Source: an uncultured Bacteroides sp.
GTDB taxonomy: Bacteria > Bacteroidota > Bacteroidia > Bacteroidales > Bacteroidaceae
Direction: 5' to 3'
Assembly (NCBI GenBank): GCA_947074205.1
Contig: CAMTOQ010000004.1
Span: forward strand, 54,662-118,661
Length of the DNA: 64,000 nt
The translations under genes were made by a program, and so were the position numbers. The notes below the pieces were generated by a model, which did not search any database, was not told the DNA's origin, and saw nothing but the letters and a program-made list of their open reading frames with translations. This document shows, in pieces, positions 59,712 to 64,000 of the stretch. Within the stretch, counting starts at the first letter, position 1. Each line of letters opens with the position of its first letter.

Positions 59712-60785
59712 TTAATAATTGATACGCAGCCCACAAAGAAGGTTAAAGTTGGTGGGACGGGAGGTACGCACACTAGCTAGTTGCGAATTGGTCGAGAAGT
59801 GGTGGCTCACTGACGGTTCAACAAAGATGTCAACTTTATCGGATAGCCTAACATTGGCCCCTACTCCTGCCTGAACAGAGAGTTGAACAGGTTCCTTACG
59901 AAAACTATTGTCAGGGGCGCCAGCTACACATTTACCAATCGCTCCACCCGCCGAGGCATAGAGCTGAACATGCTTGTTAGTATACAGATAACCATTCGCC
60001 TTGATAGGCACGGCTAGATAGTGCAAAGCTTTGTCGACAGCAGGCACGCGTGAGTAACTTAGCCCAGTCTCCAAACCTAGATAGCGATTGAAGCGACGCT
60101 CCACAGTTGCTCCCACTGTAAATGGTACTCCATCGAATGCATTATCGGGAAGCGAAATACCTGCACCGACTTTCATCGCCCACTTAGATGTTCTGTTGGA
60201 TGATTGTTCTGCAGATTCGGTAGCTAAAAGGTTGGACGAATCATCATCAGGCTGTGCATAAGGCAGATCACTATTTAAAACAGCCCGCCAGAAAGAGTAT
60301 TTATTGAATCTTGAAGAGTAGCGATTAGAGAAGTAAGTGGTTTCGCGCAACGAAAAAGTAACAGAGATTTGCACATCTGCATACTCATCACCTTCTGTGG
60401 CATCATCACCAAAGAGTGGCAAACCTAAGTTCTGTTTAATAGAAGCCGGAGTTCCTTGTCCATCTGTCTCTTGTGCAAGAGCCTGCATCACAGGAGCTGC
60501 CATTTCAGAGTTGGTAAAGAAGTCGCCATCTACTGCAGCAAAGGGCGCAAAGGCTTGACCGATTTCCTCGTTGGGCGAAAGCACCCAAATAGTAGCCGAT
60601 GTAGCCAAAAGCAATAAAAGCACAGCAGCCGAAGAAGCTATACGTCTTAAAAGAAGGCGTTTGCGGAGTTGTGCCGCAGCAATATCACGATTCAGAGTGT
60701 CCCAGAGTCCATTGTTCACGGGCATCTCCATATCAGTAAGTCGATGTCGAAAAAGTTCCGTCAGTTCATCTGTTTCTTTCTTCAT
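59712..60785 (-). CDS. anti-sigma-like protein fused to an outer-membrane-barrel-like domain
   Basis: 357 residues. Residues 1-48 are cytoplasmic-type and acidic then basic (ELTELFRHRLTDMEMPVN, LRKRLLLRR), like the N-terminal part of Bacteroidetes anti-sigma factors. One transmembrane helix spans 49-70 (ASSAAVLLLLLATSATIWVL). A low-complexity linker to about 195 leads to a C-terminal domain of alternating strands (MKVGAGISLPDN, TVGATVERRFNRYLGLETGL, VQLSVQAGVGANVRL, DIFVEPSVSHHF) ending in LLCGLRINY, which reads like an outer-membrane beta-barrel. There is no Sec signal peptide. The start overlaps the sigma-factor gene by 20 bp. Confidence 0.7.
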   Translation of the reverse strand: MKKETDELTELFRHRLTDMEMPVNNGLWDTLNRDIAAAQLRKRLLLRRIASSAAVLLLLLATSATIWVLSPNEEIGQAFAPFAAVDGDFFTNSEMAAPVMQALAQETDGQGTPASIKQNLGLPLFGDDATEGDEYADVQISVTFSLRETTYFSNRYSSRFNKYSFWRAVLNSDLPYAQPDDDSSNLLATESAEQSSNRTSKWAMKVGAGISLPDNAFDGVPFTVGATVERRFNRYLGLETGLSYSRVPAVDKALHYLAVPIKANGYLYTNKHVQLYASAGGAIGKCVAGAPDNSFRKEPVQLSVQAGVGANVRLSDKVDIFVEPSVSHHFSTNSQLASVRTSRPTNFNLLCGLRINY

Positions 60786-61314
60786 TTTCCCTATACATTT
60801 TTATTTGTTCTGCCAATAAATACTTAGCGCGATGTAGTTGTGAGGACGACGAATTTTCCTTAATCCCCAGCACCTTGGCAATTTCTTTGTGCGATTTCTC
60901 TTCGAACACATAGAGATTGAACACTGTACGGCAACCATCGGGTAGTTGAGCTACAAATGCCATCAACTGTTCCTCTGATAGGCCCGACCCCTGTTCGGCT
61001 GTATCTGGAATCTCGGGTAACTCCTCTTCGGCTGTCACCAACTGATTGAAACGTTTCTGTCGTCTTAAGTAATCTATGGATTGCGTCACCATCACACGGT
61101 GAATCCAAGTCGATAAAGAAGATTCTCCCCTAAAGTTGAAATGAGTGAAAATCTTTATAAAACCATCGTGTAGCACATCGTGAGCAGCATCTATATCGCC
61201 TACATAGCGATAACAAACCGCTAGCATCCTTTTGGAGTAAAGCATATAGAGTTGTTTCCGTGCAGCATCTTTTCCGCTACGGCAACCATCTATCAGTTCA
61301 ATCTCGTTCTCCAA
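60766..61314 (-). CDS. ECF-type RNA polymerase sigma factor
   Basis: 182 residues. Region 2 near 22-88 (MLAVCYRYVGDIDAAHDVLH, GFIKIF, SSLSTWIHRVMVTQSIDYLR) recognises the -10-type element; region 4 near 122-175 (QLPDGCRTVFNLYVFEEKSH, EIAKVLGIKENSSSSQLHRAK) has the helix-turn-helix. It would be held inactive by the membrane protein whose gene overlaps its 3' end, and released by an envelope signal. It heads a four-gene unit with the DUF4943- and DUF4858-like genes. Confidence 0.93.
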   Translation of the reverse strand: MENEIELIDGCRSGKDAARKQLYMLYSKRMLAVCYRYVGDIDAAHDVLHDGFIKIFTHFNFRGESSLSTWIHRVMVTQSIDYLRRQKRFNQLVTAEEELPEIPDTAEQGSGLSEEQLMAFVAQLPDGCRTVFNLYVFEEKSHKEIAKVLGIKENSSSSQLHRAKYLLAEQIKMYRENEERNR

Positions 61315-61455
61315 ATCTTGTGCTTTTTACTTAAACAACAGTCGTTCTCTCGCGCCTTTCTGTACCTATTGACGCAGTATCAGGCGAAATACTGCAAAGG
61401 AAAATGTAAAATAGAGTTAAATAAAAGATTTATCTTTTCGACGTTCTTATTTTAA
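61315..61455. other. upstream region of the sigma-factor gene
   Basis: About 140 bp with no open frame of note. No exact minus-strand TAnnTTTG was found, which would suit autoregulation by the ECF factor; its own target sequence could not be recognised. Confidence 0.35.
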
Positions 61456-61508
61456 AGAAGAAAGTCCCTTAGTGCTTCTTACAAAAGATTCACTAGGAGA
61501 CTTTTCTT
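61456..61508 (-). terminator. terminator of nadC
   Basis: Near-perfect inverted repeat of about 17 bp per arm, AAGAAAGTCCCTTAGTG against CACTAGGAGACTTTTCTT, with one bulge and two mismatches or wobbles. On the minus strand it is followed by a T-rich stretch. Confidence 0.7.
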
Positions 61509-61532
61509 ATATTTAGTTATTGCGAATTACAA

Positions 61533-62378
61533 TCAGCAAGCCTTAAAACTCATATCCAGTCCTTTAACCGAATGAGTCAGGGCACCCACAGAGATATAAT
61601 CCACACCGCATACCGCATAATCGCGCAGCGTATCGAAAGTGATACCACCCGAAGATTCAGTTTCGCAACGTCCGCCTACAATCTCTACAGCTTTTTTAGT
61701 CATCTCGGGAGTGAAGTTATCGAACATTATACGATCTACACCTAGTTCTAATGCTTGTTGCAGTTCGTCGAAGTTGCGCACTTCTAGTTCAATCTTCAAA
61801 TCCTTACCTTTGGTTTTACAGTACTCCTTGGCACGATTCACGGCTTTGTCAATTCCTCCCGCAAAGTCCACGTGATTATCTTTCAATAGAATCATATCAA
61901 ACAGACCGATGCGGTGATTTACACCCCCACCAATCTTCACAGCCATCTTTTCCAAGATACGCATACCCGGAGTCGTCTTACGAGTATCCAGCACACGAGT
62001 GTTGGTACCTTCTAGCTGCTTAGCATATTTTCGAGTCATGGTAGCAATACCGCTCATACGCTGCATCACATTAAGCATCAAACGCTCTGTTTGCAACAGC
62101 GATTGCACTTTACCTTCTACAATCATTGCCACATCGCCAGGTTTCACCTCAGCACCATCTTCAATAAAAACCTCTACCTTCATAGTAGGGTCAAAGCGGT
62201 TGAAGATCTCCTTAGCCACTTCGATGCCAGCCAATACACCTTGTTCCTTTATAAGTAGTTTTGATTTGCCTATTGCCGTTTCGGGAATACACGACAGCGT
62301 AGTGTGGTCACCATCGCCAATATCTTCAGCAAAAGCCAGATCGATCAGTTTATCGATCAATTCTTTCTCTTTAGTCAT
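61533..62378 (-). CDS. nadC: carboxylating nicotinate-nucleotide diphosphorylase
   Basis: 281 residues. Quinolinate phosphoribosyltransferase; quinolinate plus PRPP gives nicotinate mononucleotide in NAD synthesis. Family blocks: GDGDHTTLSCIP near residue 22, RLMLNVMQRMSGIATMTR near 98, LDTRKTTPG near 130, KIGGGVNHRIGLFDMILLKD near 148, and ESSGGITFDTLRDYA near 241. It overlaps the DUF4783 gene upstream by 8 bp. The nadA and nadB genes are not in the window. Confidence 0.95.
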   Translation of the reverse strand: MTKEKELIDKLIDLAFAEDIGDGDHTTLSCIPETAIGKSKLLIKEQGVLAGIEVAKEIFNRFDPTMKVEVFIEDGAEVKPGDVAMIVEGKVQSLLQTERLMLNVMQRMSGIATMTRKYAKQLEGTNTRVLDTRKTTPGMRILEKMAVKIGGGVNHRIGLFDMILLKDNHVDFAGGIDKAVNRAKEYCKTKGKDLKIELEVRNFDELQQALELGVDRIMFDNFTPEMTKKAVEIVGGRCETESSGGITFDTLRDYAVCGVDYISVGALTHSVKGLDMSFKAC

Positions 62379-62763
62379 TTATTTTATCTAATCTAATTTG
62401 GAATATCAAATACGTTCCACGTTCACGTTTAAGAAAGCAGTTCACGCGAAATTTTTCTTGCTGAGTGTTAAGCGTGCCAATCATAAAACTCGAATCATCC
62501 CGATTACCCTGATGGTTCACAGTAAAATCCAGAACTCGATGGCTCGAGAAAAAATCTCTAAGACTATTCTCCGCAGCTTGTGCCGTGCAGTTTTGAGATT
62601 TGTTTAGCATAATTAGCTCTACACTTTCGCAAAGAAAGGGCTTAATTCCAGTGGAGTTGCCATCTCTAAAAGCAGTTACAACTTCGCTAGGAACACTTTG
62701 TGCCACTAAAACAAAACAGGTAAAAAGCAATGCGGCTGTACATAAAAGAAATCTTTTTTTCAT
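62371..62763 (-). CDS. DUF4783 exported protein
   Basis: 130 residues from the ATG at 62763; the frame is open to 62802, but the signal peptide begins at MKKRFLLCTAALLF. Cleavage is after LVAQ. The mature part SEVVTAFRDGNSTGIKPFLC, then NSLRDFFSSHRVLDFTVNHQ and TYLIFQIRLDKIND, has the layout of an NTF2/SnoaL-like fold, as described for DUF4783. The function is unknown. DUF4783 next to nadC is a recurrent Bacteroidetes arrangement. Confidence 0.8.
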   Translation of the reverse strand: MKKRFLLCTAALLFTCFVLVAQSVPSEVVTAFRDGNSTGIKPFLCESVELIMLNKSQNCTAQAAENSLRDFFSSHRVLDFTVNHQGNRDDSSFMIGTLNTQQEKFRVNCFLKRERGTYLIFQIRLDKIND

Positions 62764-62821
62764 AACCTTGAGCTTTTTTATTGTAACAAGATATCTTATC
62801 ACATGTTAAGTTAATGATAGG

Positions 62822-62829
62822 CAAAGATA
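62822..62829 (-). promoter_or_regulatory. -7 element of the DUF4783-nadC operon
   Basis: Exact TATCTTTG on the minus strand. Initiation near 62817 gives a leader of about 54 bases to the ATG at 62763. The nearest TTTG-like partner is only about 15 bp away. Confidence 0.45.
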
Positions 62830-62862
62830 ATAGTTTTGGCTAAACAAATGTAACATAATGCC

Positions 62863-62870
62863 TATTTTTG
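62863..62870 (+). promoter_or_regulatory. -7 element of rlmH
   Basis: Exact TATTTTTG, 25 bases before the ATG at 62895. The nearest TTTG upstream is 24 bp away, longer than usual. Confidence 0.5.
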
Positions 62871-62894
62871 CAGGATAATTCAAATGACTGAGAT

Positions 62895-63368
62895 ATGAAA
62901 ACAACTCTTCTTGTAGTAGGTAAAACAGTGGAAGCACACTACATCGCAGCGATAAACGACTATACGCAGCGCACCAAACGCTATATCTCGTTTGATATAG
63001 AGGTGATTCCCGAGCTAAAGAACACAAAAAGCCTTTCTGCCGAACAGCAGAAGGAAAAGGAAGGTGAGTTGATTTGCAAAGCTATCCAACCTGGTGATGT
63101 GGTTGTGCTACTCGATGAACACGGCAAGGAGATGCGTTCTTTGGAGTTTGCCGATTGGATGAAACGCAAGATGAACACAGTAAATAAGCGATTAATCTTT
63201 GTGATTGGTGGGCCTTATGGATTCTCGAAAAGTGTATACGACCGTGCGGACGAGAAAATATCAATGTCCAAAATGACTTTCTCCCACCAAATGATTCGTC
63301 TGATCTTTGTAGAACAGCTCTATCGTGCCATGAATATCCTCCAAGGAGGCCCTTACCACCACGAATAA
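62895..63368 (+). CDS. rlmH: 23S rRNA pseudouridine-1915 N3-methyltransferase
   Basis: 157 residues, SPOUT-class methyltransferase with a knotted S-adenosylmethionine site: VVLLDEHGKEMRSLEFADW near 73, VIGGPYGFS near 103, and the C-terminal FSHQMIRLIFVEQLYRAMNI followed by GGPYHH. It methylates pseudouridine 1915 in helix 69 of 23S rRNA on the assembled ribosome. Length and all motifs are normal. Confidence 0.96.
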   Translation: MKTTLLVVGKTVEAHYIAAINDYTQRTKRYISFDIEVIPELKNTKSLSAEQQKEKEGELICKAIQPGDVVVLLDEHGKEMRSLEFADWMKRKMNTVNKRLIFVIGGPYGFSKSVYDRADEKISMSKMTFSHQMIRLIFVEQLYRAMNILQGGPYHHE

Positions 63369-63473
63369 CAATACACTACCAAGTCAGTACATAGGCACAT
63401 GCAGTGTAGCAACCTAATGCATGCACCACAGTGCGTAGCTACAGGCACCAGGCTGAGAAGCTCTATCCAAAAA

Positions 63474-63558
63474 AGTCTATATAGGGATGGATTAAAGTTC
63501 ACCCCTATATGGACTATAATAAATAGACGTGCGGACTTTTGTCCATAGCGCTATGGAC
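63474..63558. repeat. clustered palindromes sharing an AGTCCATA half-site
   Basis: Two inverted repeats: AGTCTATATAGGG at 63474-63486 against CCCTATATGGACT near 63503-63515 (one mismatch), then a perfect 18-bp palindrome GTCCATAGCGCTATGGAC at 63541-63558. All four arms are versions of AGTCCATA. They lie between convergent rlmH and the AlaX-like gene, so they may act as terminators. Confidence 0.6.
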
Positions 63559-63570
63559 TGAGCTATTTGT

Positions 63571-64000
63571 CTATTGCAATTTAAATCTCAACCTAAGAAT
63601 AGTACGCTCTTCATCGTAATCGTAACTAATAATCTTAAAGCGACCTATCTCCGAAGTGTTGGATACATGGTCGCCTATACATGCACACGCATCATAACCT
63701 CCTACTCTAACAACACGCAATGTCTCACTCACCCCTTGCGGTAATTTACTCAAATCGACAAAGTTTGCTGCCTGTTGATGATTCATAAACTCCACATGAA
63801 TAGGCAAATGTTGCGCTATTACTTCATTCACTTTATCCTCTACAGCTTGAATCTGTTCGGAGGTTGGTGAGGTGGACAAAATATAATCACATTTACTCTT
63901 TTTTCTTTCGATATGCGCGCTATGCGAACGTCCACAGCCAAACAGTTTCACCATGGTGGCATTCAATAAATGTTCGGCCGAATGCATAGGAGGATATTCA
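63571..64000 (-). CDS. AlaX-like tRNA-editing domain protein (5' end missing)
   Basis: The reading frame is open to the right window edge; an internal ATG at 63987 (MHSAEHLL) is probably not the start, because the frame continues upstream as E-Y-P-P and the catalytic block would otherwise begin at residue 1. Zinc ligands of the AlaX/second additional domain are HSAEH (HxxxH) and CIGDH (CxxxH) near residue 110 of the visible part. AlaX-type proteins hydrolyse wrongly charged tRNAs. Homologues of this short type are trans-editing factors; which tRNA is not readable here. Confidence 0.78.
   Translation of the reverse strand, partial: EYPPMHSAEHLLNATMVKLFGCGRSHSAHIERKKSKCDYILSTSPTSEQIQAVEDKVNEVIAQHLPIHVEFMNHQQAANFVDLSKLPQGVSETLRVVRVGGYDACACIGDHVSNTSEIGRFKIISYDYDEERTILRLRFKLQ

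Noticed and set aside
63987..64000. Start of the AlaX-like gene at the internal ATG 63987
   Set aside because: The frame continues open to the edge as E-Y-P-P before this methionine, and the zinc-binding HxxxH would start at residue 2, so the true start probably lies outside the window.

Overview
The window is AT-rich chromosomal DNA from a member of the Bacteroidales, most likely Bacteroides or a close relative. The pointers are Mfa1/Mfa2-type fimbrillins with a DUF3575 gene, the ssb-mutY-HU-RNase G neighbourhood, a GldE homologue, HU-like/SPOR proteins, a gene block resembling the known Bacteroides inositol-lipid cluster, and many promoters with the Bacteroidetes form TTTG-N19/20-TAnnTTTG. 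No rRNA, tRNA, CRISPR array, insertion sequence or phage was found. Species is not determined.

Layout. 1-7723 (minus strand): exopolysaccharide operon running Wza-like export lipoprotein, chain-length regulator, Wzy-like polymerase, Wzx-like flippase, two glycosyltransferases and a Wzi-like outer-membrane protein cut by the window edge. 8083-9829: HU-like/SPOR protein and a zinc-ribbon/FHA protein. 10095-16541: galacturonate-related block (secreted pectate lyase with a type IX secretion-like tail, tagaturonate reductase uxaB, LacI-type regulator, uronate isomerase uxaC). 16677-29174: mixed housekeeping genes (orphan ABC ATPase, YidE/AspT-type transporter, class III fructose bisphosphatase, PhoU, phosphopantetheinyl transferase, GldE, Ssb, MutY, HU, a 30-residue mS38/bS22-like ribosomal protein, RNase G/E).

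29232-34708 (minus strand) is a tightly overlapping six-gene operon: inositol-phosphate synthase, nucleotidyltransferase, ATP-grasp protein, CDP-alcohol phosphatidyltransferase, YbhN-like flippase and HAD phosphatase. It is best read as an inositol-lipid pathway and is the most interesting metabolic unit here. 35008-45681 (minus strand) is a type V (Mfa-like) pilus operon: DUF3575 protein, Mfa2 anchor, Mfa1 shaft subunit, two large lipoproteins with FISUMP-like C-termini (tip/adhesin candidates), a further fimbrillin-like lipoprotein and a thioredoxin-fold lipoprotein.

46263-64000: glucosaminidase with LysM repeats, cytidine deaminase, an RclA-like flavin disulfide reductase behind a strong stem-loop, a DUF3836-like protein, about 1 kb without a convincing gene, phosphoglucomutase, C69 dipeptidase, M23 peptidase, alanine dehydrogenase behind three 11-bp tandem repeats, a FabK/nitronate monooxygenase-like enzyme, an ECF sigma factor with a membrane protein fusing an anti-sigma-like N-terminus to a beta-barrel-like C-terminus, NadC, a DUF4783 protein, RlmH, and an AlaX-like editing protein cut by the right edge.

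All functions are assigned by reading motifs and recalling families; no database search was run.
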